The translations under genes were made by a program, and so were the position numbers. Shown in pieces: positions 1 to 7,707 of a stretch of DNA of 64,000 nt. Source of the stretch: Proteobacteria bacterium SG_bin9. Its GTDB lineage: Bacteria > Pseudomonadota > Alphaproteobacteria > Rhizobiales > Xanthobacteraceae. Within the stretch, counting starts at the first letter, position 1. The number at the start of each line of letters is the position of its first letter. The notes beneath the pieces are model-generated. The model worked only from the letters and a program-made list of their open reading frames with translations, had not been told where the DNA came from and did not search any database. The DNA lies in assembly GCA_002083525.1 (NCBI GenBank), contig LWDM01000079.1:59326-123325 (forward strand), given 5' to 3'.

Positions 1-1000
1 CGATGGTCGGCGGCGACCACTTCGGATTGCGATCCTTGTCGATGACGGCAGCGCGTACGCCTTCGCGGAAATCGTCACTCGCGAACACCGCCAGCGCCGC
101 GCGATATTCGCGCACGAGGCATTCTTCCAAGGTCGCCGATTCACGCGCGAGCCGCAGCAGCTTCAGCGTGATCACGAGGCCGCGCGGCGACTTCTCGTTC
201 AGCATCTTTAGCGTCGCAAGCGCCAGCTCGGAGCCATCCTGCGTCAGCGCATCCATGATCTCATCGACACGGTCGTGCGCGAACCACTTGTCGATCTCCG
301 GCTGCAAGGCCGCGACCGGGCCCACCTTCTCCGGCGTCGCGAAGCTGCGGATCAGATCCCACACATCGGCATCTTCCACACCCGGATTGATGTTGGTCAG
401 CGCGCGGCGCAGGTCGAACAGCTTCGCCTGCGGCACCACCCAGTCGGCAAACTTCGCATGCACCGCATCCGGGCCATTCATCATTGCGCCGGTGAGCCCG
501 AAATACGTACCGATCTCGCCCGGCGAATTCGCCAAGAGCCAGGTGCCGCCGACATCCGGGAAGAAGCCGAGCCCGGCTTCCGGCATCGCCAGCTTCGTCT
601 TGTCGGTGACGACGCGATGCTTGCTGTGCGCGGACAAGCCGACGCCGCCGCCCATGACGATGCCGTCCATAAACGCGACATACGGTTTCGGGAAATGCGC
701 GATACGCGAGTTGAGGATGTACTCCTCACGCCAGAGGATTTTTCCGAGATCGCCCTTCGCGTGCGAGCTCTCCCACAGCGCGCGAATATCGCCGCCGGCG
801 CAGAGCCCGCGCTCGCCTGCTCCTTCCAGCACGATGACGCTGACCGCCGGATCGGTCTCAAACGCGTCAAGCGCCTTGTCGACATCGCGAAACATCTCGA
901 GCGTCACGGCGTTGATCGCCTTCGGCCGGTTCAGGCGAATGATGCCTGCCGCACCTTCGCGAACCGCAACCAAATCACCTTCTATGAAAGGCGCGTTCAT
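1..1000 (-). CDS. 3-hydroxyisobutyryl-CoA hydrolase (C-terminus cut by window edge)
   Basis: Crotonase-fold thioesterase that releases 3-hydroxyisobutyrate from its CoA ester in valine degradation. The start ATG is at 1000. The frame reads open to base 1, giving about 333 residues, so only some 20 residues are missing compared with the usual ~350. Visible motifs are LCAGGDIRA near residue 67 (oxyanion hole), MGGGVGLSAH near 117, and AMPEAGLGFFPDVGG near 138-152, with the Glu and Asp typical of hydrolases rather than enoyl-CoA hydratases. Its ATG overlaps the stop of the upstream acyl-CoA dehydrogenase by 4 bp (ATGA), so the two are translationally coupled. The assignment over a plain enoyl-CoA hydratase rests on the FFPDVGG segment and the C-terminal DKDRNPKW segment. 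Confidence 0.9.
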   Translation of the reverse strand, partial: MNAPFIEGDLVAVREGAAGIIRLNRPKAINAVTLEMFRDVDKALDAFETDPAVSVIVLEGAGERGLCAGGDIRALWESSHAKGDLGKILWREEYILNSRIAHFPKPYVAFMDGIVMGGGVGLSAHSKHRVVTDKTKLAMPEAGLGFFPDVGGTWLLANSPGEIGTYFGLTGAMMNGPDAVHAKFADWVVPQAKLFDLRRALTNINPGVEDADVWDLIRSFATPEKVGPVAALQPEIDKWFAHDRVDEIMDALTQDGSELALATLKMLNEKSPRGLVITLKLLRLARESATLEECLVREYRAALAVFASDDFREGVRAAVIDKDRNPKWSPPTI

Positions 1001-2142
1001 CGCGCGCCCTCGATCAGCTTGCGGGCGACGATCACGCGCATAATCTCGTTGGTGCCTTCGAGAATCTGATGCACACGCAGATCGCGCACGATCTTCTCGA
1101 TGCCGTATTCGGCGAGATAGCCATAGCCGCCGTGCAGCTGCAGCGCGTCGTTGGCGACCTCGAAACCGACGTCGGTTGCGAAGCGCTTCGCCATGGCGCA
1201 GAGCATCGACGCATCCGGCGTCTTCGCGTCGAGCGCCGACGCCGCACGCCACAGGAATGTGCGTGCCGCCTCGAGCTCCGTCGCCATGTCGGCAACCTTG
1301 AACTGCAGCGCCTGGAATTCGTCGAGGCGTTTGCCGAAGGCTTTCCGCTCTTTCATGTAATCGAGCGATTTGTCGAGCGCTGACTGCGCGCCGCCGAGCG
1401 AGCACGCGGCGATGTTCAACCGCCCGCCGTCGAGACCGGCCATGGCGATCTTGAAGCCGATGCCCTCCTCGCCGAGACGATTGGCGACCGGCACCCGTGC
1501 GTTCTCGAAGATCACTGCGCGCGTCGGCTGCGCGTTCCAGCCCATCTTGCGCTCGTTGGCGCCAAAGGACACGCCCGGCGTCTTGCCGTCGATGACGAGC
1601 GTCGAGATGCCACCCGCGCCCTCGCCGCCGGTGCGCACCATCGTCACGTAGAAATCGCTGGCGCCGCCGCCGGAGATGAACTGCTTCTGGCCGTTGAGCA
1701 CGTAGTGATCGCCGTCGCGTACCGCGCGCGTGCGCAGCGCCGCAGCGTCCGAACCCGCGCCGGGTTCGGTGAGGCAATAGCTCGCGACCGTCTCCATGGT
1801 GCAGAGCTTCGGCAGCCACTTGTGCCGCTGCTCTTCCGAGCCATAGGCGTCGATCATCCACGACGCCATGTTGTGGATCGAGATGAAGGACGACACCGCC
1901 GGACAGCCTGTCGCCAGCGCCTCGAAGATGAGCGCCGCGTCGAAGCGGGTCATGCCCGAACCGCCGACATCGTCCTTGATGTAGATGCCGCCGATGCCGA
2001 GCGTCGCCGCCTCGCGGATCACGTCGAGCGGGAGATGTTTCTCCTCGTCCCACTTCAGTGCATGCGGCGCGATCTTCTCAGCAGCAAAGCCGCGCGCCAT
2101 GTCGCGCACGGCCTGCTGGTCTTCCGTCAGAGCAAACTGCAT
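997..2142 (-). CDS. Acyl-CoA dehydrogenase, isobutyryl-CoA dehydrogenase type
   Basis: FAD-dependent dehydrogenase of 381 residues, the normal family length. It begins with the typical helix MQFALTEDQQAVRDMARGF. It carries the FAD/substrate segment CLTEPGAGSDAA near residue 118 and ends with LHGGYGYLAEY and QILEGTNEIMR, where the Glu of EGTNE is the likely catalytic base. Sitting between mmsA and the 3-hydroxyisobutyryl-CoA hydrolase, it most likely oxidises isobutyryl-CoA to methacrylyl-CoA in the valine pathway. It follows mmsA by 15 bp and overlaps the next gene by 4 bp. A 2-methylbutyryl-CoA preference cannot be excluded. Confidence 0.9.
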   Translation of the reverse strand: MQFALTEDQQAVRDMARGFAAEKIAPHALKWDEEKHLPLDVIREAATLGIGGIYIKDDVGGSGMTRFDAALIFEALATGCPAVSSFISIHNMASWMIDAYGSEEQRHKWLPKLCTMETVASYCLTEPGAGSDAAALRTRAVRDGDHYVLNGQKQFISGGGASDFYVTMVRTGGEGAGGISTLVIDGKTPGVSFGANERKMGWNAQPTRAVIFENARVPVANRLGEEGIGFKIAMAGLDGGRLNIAACSLGGAQSALDKSLDYMKERKAFGKRLDEFQALQFKVADMATELEAARTFLWRAASALDAKTPDASMLCAMAKRFATDVGFEVANDALQLHGGYGYLAEYGIEKIVRDLRVHQILEGTNEIMRVIVARKLIEGAR

Positions 2143-2157
2143 GCGCAGCGCCCCGTA

Positions 2158-3654
2158 TCAGTTCATCGTCGGGATGACGAATTCGGCACCATCCTTGACG
2201 CCGGAGGGCCAGCGCGAGGTGACGGTCTTGGTCTTGGTGTAGAAGCGGATCGAGTCCGGGCCGTGCTGGTTGAGATCGCCGAAGCCCGAGGCCTTCCAGC
2301 CGCCGAAGGTGTAGTACGCGATCGGCACCGGGATCGGCACGTTGATGCCGACCATGCCGACGTTGACCTTCGCCGCGAAGTCGCGCGCCGCATCGCCGTC
2401 GCGGGTGAAGATCGCAACGCCGTTGCCGTACTCGTGCTCGCTCGGCAGGCGCAGCGCTTCGTTATAGTCGTTGGCACGCACGACCGAGAGCACCGGGCCG
2501 AAGATCTCTTCCTTATAGATGCGCATGTCCGGCTTCACGTTGTCGAACAGGCAGCCGCCCATGTAGAAGCCGTTCTCGTAGCCCTGCATCTTGAAGCCGC
2601 GGCCGTCGACCGCGAGCGTCGCGCCTTCCTTGATGCCGGTCTCGACGTAACCCTTCACGCGCTCGAGCGCGGCCTTCGTCACCAGCGGACCGAAGTCGGC
2701 CGACGGATCGGTCGACGGACCGATCTTCAGGCTTTCGACGCGCGGGATCAGCTTTTCCATCAGGCGATCGGCAGTCGTCTTGCCGACCGGCACCGCAACC
2801 GAGATCGCCATGCAGCGCTCACCGGCCGAGCCGTAGCCCGCGCCGATCAGCGCGTCGACGGTCTGGTCCATGTCCGCGTCCGGCATGATAATGGCGTGGT
2901 TCTTGGCGCCGCCGAAACACTGCGCGCGCTTGCCGGTCGCGGCCGAGCGCTCATAGATGTACTGCGCGATCGGCGACGAACCGACGAAGCCGACGGCACG
3001 GATATCCGGATCGTCGAGGATCGCGTCAACCGCTTCCTTGTCGCCGTTGACGACGTTGAGGATGCCCGGCGGCAGGCCAGCCTCGATCATCAGCTCGGCG
3101 AGCTTCATCGGCACGCCCGGATCGCGCTCCGAGGGCTTGAGGATGAATGCGTTGCCGCAAGCGATCGCCGGCGCGAACTTCCACATCGGGATCATCGCAG
3201 GGAAGTTGAACGGGGTGATACCGGCGACGACGCCGAGCGGCTGGCGCATGGAATAGATGTCGATGTTCGGGCCCGCGCCTTCGGTATATTCGCCCTTCAT
3301 CAGGTGCGGGATACCGCAGGCGAACTCGACCACTTCAAGGCCGCGCTGAATATCGCCCTTCGCGTCCGGCACGGTCTTGCCGTGCTCGCGCGCGAGCAGA
3401 TCGGCGAGCTTGTCGTAATCGCGCTGCACCAGTTCGAGGAACTTCATCATCACGCGTGCACGGCGCTGCGGGTTGGTCGCGGCCCAGTCCGGCTGCGCGG
3501 CGCGGGCGTTCAGCACCGCCTCGCGTACTTCGGCCTTCGTCGCCAGCGCGACTTTGCCCTGCACCTCGCCGGTCATCGGCTCGTAGACGTCGGCCGTGCG
3601 GCCCGACTTGCCCGCGACCAGCTTGCCGCCGATGAAATGTCCGATGTTGCGCAT
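2158..3654 (-). CDS. mmsA: Methylmalonate-semialdehyde dehydrogenase (CoA-acylating)
   Basis: Aldehyde dehydrogenase superfamily protein of 498 residues that converts (methyl)malonate semialdehyde to propionyl-CoA or acetyl-CoA in valine and myo-inositol catabolism. The N-terminus MRNIGHFIGGKLVAGKSGR, the NAD-binding GITPFNFPAMIPMWKFAPA near 145-163 and the catalytic Cys281 in GSAGERCMAISVAVPVG are characteristic of MmsA. It is the first gene of a minus-strand operon with the acyl-CoA dehydrogenase and the hydrolase, and is divergent from a LysR regulator. No mmsB (3-hydroxyisobutyrate dehydrogenase) is visible; it may lie beyond the left edge. Confidence 0.95.
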   Translation of the reverse strand: MRNIGHFIGGKLVAGKSGRTADVYEPMTGEVQGKVALATKAEVREAVLNARAAQPDWAATNPQRRARVMMKFLELVQRDYDKLADLLAREHGKTVPDAKGDIQRGLEVVEFACGIPHLMKGEYTEGAGPNIDIYSMRQPLGVVAGITPFNFPAMIPMWKFAPAIACGNAFILKPSERDPGVPMKLAELMIEAGLPPGILNVVNGDKEAVDAILDDPDIRAVGFVGSSPIAQYIYERSAATGKRAQCFGGAKNHAIIMPDADMDQTVDALIGAGYGSAGERCMAISVAVPVGKTTADRLMEKLIPRVESLKIGPSTDPSADFGPLVTKAALERVKGYVETGIKEGATLAVDGRGFKMQGYENGFYMGGCLFDNVKPDMRIYKEEIFGPVLSVVRANDYNEALRLPSEHEYGNGVAIFTRDGDAARDFAAKVNVGMVGINVPIPVPIAYYTFGGWKASGFGDLNQHGPDSIRFYTKTKTVTSRWPSGVKDGAEFVIPTMN

Positions 3655-3695
3655 GGGCTTTCCCCGTTACTGAAAGGTTTCTGATGGTGGATTGT

Positions 3696-3715
3696 TGAGA
3701 TAGAACGTACTCTCA
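3696..3715. promoter_or_regulatory. Candidate LysR-type operator between mmsA and lysR gene
   Basis: Interrupted dyad TGAGA-N10-TCTCA in the 87-bp divergent gap between mmsA (start 3654) and the LysR gene (start 3742). The T-N-A dyad form and position fit a LysR recognition site, but the arms are only 5 bp, so this is suggestive. Confidence 0.4.
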
Positions 3716-3741
3716 GGCGAGGCGATAAAGAAGCCCCACGA

Positions 3742-4701
3742 ATGCGCAACGGCACTGCAAAAAATCGGCAATTGGCGGAGACCGTCGCCGCAAATTTGGA
3801 CCAGCGCATCCGCTGGGACGACCTGCGCATTTTCCTCGCCACCTGCCGCGCCGGAACGGTCTCCGCCGTAGCGCAGACGCTCGGCATCGACAACACCACC
3901 GTGTCGCGGAAGATCCAGCGGCTCGAGAAATCGCTGAAAACCAAGCTGTTCGAGCGCCGGAATACCGGCTACCGCCCCACCCGCTCCGGCGAGAAGCTGT
4001 TGCGCACCGCCGAGCGGGTCGAGAGCACCATCGTCCAGGGCGAAAGCGAACTCGCCGACCGCGACGTCTCGCTCACCGGCGTCGTGCGCGTCGGCTCGCC
4101 GGATGGTTTTGGCAGCTTCTTTCTTGCACCCAGACTAGCCGGCTTCTGCCAGACCAATCCCGAACTCGAAATCCAGCTCATCGCCACCGCGCGCGGCTTC
4201 TCGCTGTCGAAGCGCGAGGCCGACATCGCGATCGCGCTGGCGCTGCCGACGCAGGGCCGCGTCATCGGCCGCAAGCTCACCGACTATCGCCTCGGCCTCT
4301 ATGCCTCACGCGGCTACATCAAGTCGCATCCGAAGATCAGGCGCATCGACGATCTCAAGGACCACCTCTTCATCAGCTACATCGACGAGTTTCTCTACAC
4401 GCCGCTGCTCGACTATGTCGGCATCGTCTCGAAGGCGATCGCGCCGCGCTTCAAGAGCGCGCATCTGTTCGCGCAGTTTCAGGCGGTGAAGGCCGGCAAA
4501 GGCGTCGCGATCCTGCCGACCTTCATGGCCGATCCGGACAAGGAGCTCGTGCCGCTGCTCCGCAACGAGGTGAAGCTCGAGCGAGCGTTCTATCTCTTGC
4601 TCCACGAAGACAACCGCAATCTCGCGCGCGTCAAGGCGGCGGCGGACTTCATCGTCGAGGAAGTGCGCAAGAACCGGACGCTGTTTCTGCCGGGGAAGTG
4701 A
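3742..4701 (+). CDS. LysR-family transcriptional regulator
   Basis: Regulator of 319 residues. An N-terminal winged helix-turn-helix spans about residues 25-85 (segment RIRWDDLRIFLATCRAGTVS followed by AVAQTLGIDNTTVSRKIQRLE), then a LysR substrate-binding domain. The N-terminus carries about 20 extra residues before the usual start of the domain. It is divergent from mmsA and probably controls the valine operon. Its stop codon (4699-4701) abuts the stop codon of the convergent small membrane gene with no bases between. Confidence 0.88.
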   Translation: MRNGTAKNRQLAETVAANLDQRIRWDDLRIFLATCRAGTVSAVAQTLGIDNTTVSRKIQRLEKSLKTKLFERRNTGYRPTRSGEKLLRTAERVESTIVQGESELADRDVSLTGVVRVGSPDGFGSFFLAPRLAGFCQTNPELEIQLIATARGFSLSKREADIAIALALPTQGRVIGRKLTDYRLGLYASRGYIKSHPKIRRIDDLKDHLFISYIDEFLYTPLLDYVGIVSKAIAPRFKSAHLFAQFQAVKAGKGVAILPTFMADPDKELVPLLRNEVKLERAFYLLLHEDNRNLARVKAAADFIVEEVRKNRTLFLPGK

Positions 4702-4962
4702 CTAATTCAGAAACAGCTTGTCGTAGAGATAGCCGACAAGAACTAGAACAAGAATACTAGTTGCAAACGAGATAGCACCGATCTTGAGTCGCTCTCTTAG
4801 ATACGTTCTTGTTTGCTCGTCCTTTGGAAATGACTCCCAATAGATGCGGTCGAGGATTCCTTTTCTTGGGCTGGGCTTGATCCCTCTCATAGAGAGGTGA
4901 ATTTCTGTGTAGATTAGCGCGATCGCCGCAGACGAAAGCAGAATAACGTCGCCTCTAGACAT
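4702..4962 (-). CDS. Small membrane protein of unknown function
   Basis: Predicted 86-residue protein. It has a hydrophobic segment at about residues 5-20 and a strong one at about 63-82 (ISFATSILVLVLVGYLYDKL), with a charged 40-residue loop between them (WESFPKDEQTRTYLRERLK), so probably a two-pass membrane protein. I do not recognise the family. The region is visibly AT-richer than its neighbours and uses codons such as AGA, TTA and CTT more freely, which suggests recent acquisition together with the adjacent GIY-YIG cassette. The stop codon TAG directly abuts the LysR stop. Confidence 0.55.
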   Translation of the reverse strand: MSRGDVILLSSAAIALIYTEIHLSMRGIKPSPRKGILDRIYWESFPKDEQTRTYLRERLKIGAISFATSILVLVLVGYLYDKLFLN

Positions 4963-5007
4963 TATAATCGCACCTGTCCAAGCTTAGCTCACTCATAATC
5001 AACCTCT

Positions 5008-5060
5008 CGTCATTCCGGGGCGCGAGCAAAGCGAGCGAGCCCGGAATCCATATCCCCTGT
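5008..5060 (+). repeat. Palindromic repeat, left copy flanking the GIY-YIG gene
   Basis: Begins CGTCATTCCGGGGCGCGAGC and ends CCCGGAATCCATATCCCCTG plus T. Internally it forms a hairpin, ATTCCGGG with CCCGGAAT and GCGAGC-type loops. It matches the right copy in inverted orientation over its whole length, except for the loop (AAA against ACTT) and one base in the tail. Confidence 0.85.
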
Positions 5061-5061
5061 G

Positions 5062-5349
5062 TTAGCTAGAGATTCCAGGCAGCAAATCCACCCACCCCGG
5101 ATTCTGCTCCTCAATCAACCGCACCTTCCAGTCGCGGCGCCATTTCTTCAATTCTTTCTCACGCGCGATTGCGGTCGGTGCGTCATCATAAGCTTCAAAC
5201 CAGACTAGTTTGTCGATTCCATATCGTGACGTGAAGCCTTTCCCCACTTTCTGGCGATGCTCATGCCCTCGCCTAACGATGTCGTTTGTCACACCCACGT
5301 AGATCGTGCCGTGCTTGCCGCTCGCAAGAAGGTAGACGTAATGCGCCAT
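5062..5349 (-). CDS. GIY-YIG nuclease family protein
   Basis: Small stand-alone GIY-YIG endonuclease-like domain of 95 residues (UPF0213/YhbQ type). The start is taken at the internal ATG at 5349 (MAHYVYLLASG), because the upstream extension reads through the flanking repeat. Motifs are YVYLL near residue 4, TIYVGVT near 15 (the GIY...YIG strands), the conserved Arg in NDIVRRGHEH, and the metal-binding Glu in AREKELKKWRR near residue 62. It would be a Mg-dependent DNA nuclease; the substrate is unknown. No convincing Shine-Dalgarno sequence precedes it. The repeats hugging both ends suggest it is carried by, or acts on, those repeats. Confidence 0.85.
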   Translation of the reverse strand: MAHYVYLLASGKHGTIYVGVTNDIVRRGHEHRQKVGKGFTSRYGIDKLVWFEAYDDAPTAIAREKELKKWRRDWKVRLIEEQNPGWVDLLPGISS

Positions 5350-5356
5350 CGTCAGC

Positions 5357-5410
5357 ACAGGGGTTATGGATTCCGGGCTCGCTCGCAAGTGCTCGCGCCC
5401 CGGAATGACG
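5357..5410 (-). repeat. Palindromic repeat, right copy (inverted) flanking the GIY-YIG gene
   Basis: Inverted copy of the 5008-5060 element, ending CCCCGGAATGACG on the plus strand. The difference from the left copy is concentrated in the hairpin loop. It lies directly upstream of the GIY-YIG start codon. Confidence 0.85.
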
Positions 5411-5493
5411 GCTGAGAGTACGGCAAGCTCCACAAACGCGGCCCCTGCAAAAATTAGCCATTGTTCGTTCGGTTGATGGGGTGGCTTGCCCCC

Positions 5494-6498
5494 TCACCCC
5501 ATCTCCACCACGACCTTCCCCTTCGCGCGGCCGCTTTCGACATAGGCCAGCGCGTCGGCCATCTGCGCGAACGGAAACACCTTGTCGACGGTCACCTTCA
5601 TGCGCCCCTGCGTGATGAGATCGCCAAGCTCGGCGAGTTCGCTGCCGCTCGGGTGCATGAAGAGATAGCGGTAATCGACCTTCGCGCGGCGCGCCTTCGA
5701 CCTGATCTTGCCGCTGATGATCCAGAACAGGATCGCGAGCACCGTGCGCCCGCCGAGATCCTTCATCGCGGTGCGCGGCTCCGGCAGCGCGGCGACGGAG
5801 ACGATCTTCGTGCCCGGCTTCATCACCTGGAACATCTGGTCGAGCGTCTCGCCGCCGATCAGGTCGAATCCCGCATCGAACTGCCTACCCTTCTCCGCGA
5901 TGCTTTGCTTGGTGTAATCGATGACGTCGTCGGCGCCGAGCGAACGCACCAGCGCCTCGCCCCTGCTTGAAGCCGTCGTCGTCACGTGCGCGCCGAGCCA
6001 TTTCGCGATCTGGATCGCGAAGGTGCCGACGCCGCCGGCGCCGCCCGAGATGAAAACCTTCTGCCCCGGTGTGATGCCGAGTTCGTCACGCAATGCCTGC
6101 AGCGCCGTCAGTCCTGCGAGCGGCACGGCGGCCGCGGTCGTGAAGTCGATGCCCGCCGGCATCGGCGCGACGAAGTCCGCATCGACGCACGCCTGCTCGG
6201 CGAACGCGCCGCCCCGGCTCTTGTCGAGGCGCGCGAACACGCGATCGCCCGTCTTGAAGCGTTTGACGTTGCTGCCGACAGCCGCGACCTCGCCCGCAAG
6301 CTCGTTGCCGAGCACGAACGGCAGCTTCGGGCTGTTGATGATCTTGAGCTTGCCCTGGCGGAATTTGAAATCGACCGGATTGAGCCCCGCGGCGCGGACG
6401 CTCACCAGCACATCGTTCGGCCCCGGCACAGGCGCTGCTACGTCCGTCAGCGCCGAGCCCTCAGGACCGCCGTATTGATTGAGAACGTAGGCGCGCAT
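5494..6498 (-). CDS. NADP-dependent medium-chain oxidoreductase (quinone reductase-like)
   Basis: Zinc-independent medium-chain dehydrogenase/reductase of 334 residues. The start ATG at 6498 is preceded by a GGAGGGGG Shine-Dalgarno sequence, so the 20-residue upstream extension is rejected. The N-terminal GroES-like domain contains GLNPVDFKFRQG and LGNELAGEVAAVG. The Rossmann motif is VFISGGAGGVGTFAIQIAKW near residue 148, followed by GADDVIDY. No structural-zinc cysteine cluster is present. It probably reduces quinones or enones with NADPH. It stands alone: the GIY-YIG cassette lies downstream and a divergent binding-protein gene upstream. The substrate cannot be told from sequence. Confidence 0.88.
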   Translation of the reverse strand: MRAYVLNQYGGPEGSALTDVAAPVPGPNDVLVSVRAAGLNPVDFKFRQGKLKIINSPKLPFVLGNELAGEVAAVGSNVKRFKTGDRVFARLDKSRGGAFAEQACVDADFVAPMPAGIDFTTAAAVPLAGLTALQALRDELGITPGQKVFISGGAGGVGTFAIQIAKWLGAHVTTTASSRGEALVRSLGADDVIDYTKQSIAEKGRQFDAGFDLIGGETLDQMFQVMKPGTKIVSVAALPEPRTAMKDLGGRTVLAILFWIISGKIRSKARRAKVDYRYLFMHPSGSELAELGDLITQGRMKVTVDKVFPFAQMADALAYVESGRAKGKVVVEMG

Positions 6499-6717
6499 GA
6501 TACCCCCTCCGCCGGTTGCATCGTGCCAGCCTAGCAAATTCCTGCAGCCTTTTCGCAATCGGAGAAGCGCGAAAGCGCAGATCGCAGCAGCAACTTAGGA
6601 ACGCATTTTCCAGTGTAGCGCTAAATCCTCGCTCTGCCCGGCAAAATGCGATCTACTGGCAGGTGTTGTAACGGCACATTGTAGAACAGTTTTGATTTGG
6701 CGATAGGGAGCCATGCC

Positions 6718-7707
6718 ATGCGGTTTTTGAAAACCTTGGTGCTTGCGGCCACTTGTTTCTTTTCAATTGTCACTACGTCGGATGCTCAGTCCGTAAAGAA
6801 AATCGGCCTGCTGGTGAATGGCGCCCCTTCTCCTCTCTTCGACTCGATCAAGAACAATCTTCTCAGTGACTTTGCCGCGCTTGGCTATGTTGAAGGCCGG
6901 GACATTGTGATCGAGCCCCGGTTCGCCGAACAAAAACTCGATCGCCTTCCCGGCCTTGCCAAGGAATTGGCCGACGCAAACGTCGATGTCATCATCGCGC
7001 TCGGCGGGCCGGCCGCCGTCGCGTCCCAGAAGGCAACGTCCACCATTCCCGTGATCTTCTCGATCGTCACCGACCCCGTCGCACTGAAGCTCGTGTCGGC
7101 GATGGACAAGCCGGGCGGCAACGTGACGGGCATCACGAGCCTCGACCGGCAACAGGCCGCAAAGCAGTTCGAGCTTTTGAAGGAGGCGTTTCAGGGGATC
7201 AAACGCGTCGCGGTGCTGAGCGATCAAACCATACCCGGCGCCGACGAACGCGGGCTGGCGCCGATCGATCGCGCCAACGAAGCAGCAGCCAAGGCGGCAG
7301 GCCTGGACGTTCAAGTCCTGAAGGTGAAGGGCGCCGCCGATCTCGAAACAGCGTTCGCGGACATGGTCAAGGAGCGCGCCGATGCCGTGCTGGTGCTTGA
7401 GGTGCCCGTCCCCTTCGCGATCCGCAGGCAGGTCGCCGAAACGGCATTGAAGAACCGCCTGCCGACGATGTTTCCGGGAGGTCAGGGTGACGCCAACGGC
7501 GTCATCTCCTATGGCACCAGTGTGAGCGATACATGGCGCAGATTCGCGGCAATCGCGGACAAGATTTTCAAAGGCACGAAGCCGGCCGATCTTCCCGTCG
7601 AAACCGTCGAAAAGCGTGAACTGGTCATCAACCTGCAGACGGCAAAAGCCATCGACATTCTGATTTCGCCCGACCTACTGGCCCGTGCCGACAAAGTGGT
7701 GCGATAG
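6718..7707 (+). CDS. ABC transporter substrate-binding protein (PF04392, TrpX-like)
   Basis: Periplasmic binding protein of 329 residues. The start ATG at 6718 follows AGGGAG with good spacing. Residues 1-24 form a signal peptide (FLKTLVLAATCFFSIVTTSD, then AQ). The mature part starts VKKIGLLVNGAP and contains IALGGPAAVASQKATSTIPV, DPVALKLVSAMDKPGGNVTG and LINLQTAKAIDI-like C-terminal segments, all typical of the ABC_sub_bind family. No permease or ATPase gene is adjacent, so it is an orphan here. The ligand is unknown; relatives bind aromatic amino acids or are uncharacterised. Confidence 0.88.
   Translation: MRFLKTLVLAATCFFSIVTTSDAQSVKKIGLLVNGAPSPLFDSIKNNLLSDFAALGYVEGRDIVIEPRFAEQKLDRLPGLAKELADANVDVIIALGGPAAVASQKATSTIPVIFSIVTDPVALKLVSAMDKPGGNVTGITSLDRQQAAKQFELLKEAFQGIKRVAVLSDQTIPGADERGLAPIDRANEAAAKAAGLDVQVLKVKGAADLETAFADMVKERADAVLVLEVPVPFAIRRQVAETALKNRLPTMFPGGQGDANGVISYGTSVSDTWRRFAAIADKIFKGTKPADLPVETVEKRELVINLQTAKAIDILISPDLLARADKVVR

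Larger units (their letters stand above)
5008..5410. mobile_element. Putative GIY-YIG cassette bounded by palindromic inverted repeats
   Basis: A unit of about 400 bp made of a GIY-YIG gene (5062-5349) tightly enclosed by two inverted copies of a palindromic element of about 53 bp (5008-5060 and 5357-5410). One copy ends one base after the stop codon and the other ends seven bases before the start codon. There is almost no other sequence inside, which looks like a compact, self-contained unit. No clear target-site duplication is visible. Calling it mobile is inference from this architecture. Confidence 0.45.

Noticed and set aside
1705..3684. Long open frame on the plus strand opposite the acyl-CoA dehydrogenase and mmsA
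   Set aside because: It is antisense to two well-supported genes and has Arg/His/Asp-rich composition typical of GC-rich shadows.
4702..5410. Possible genomic island or prophage edge near the GIY-YIG unit
   Set aside because: Only about 700 bp is affected; there is no integrase, att duplication or phage gene.
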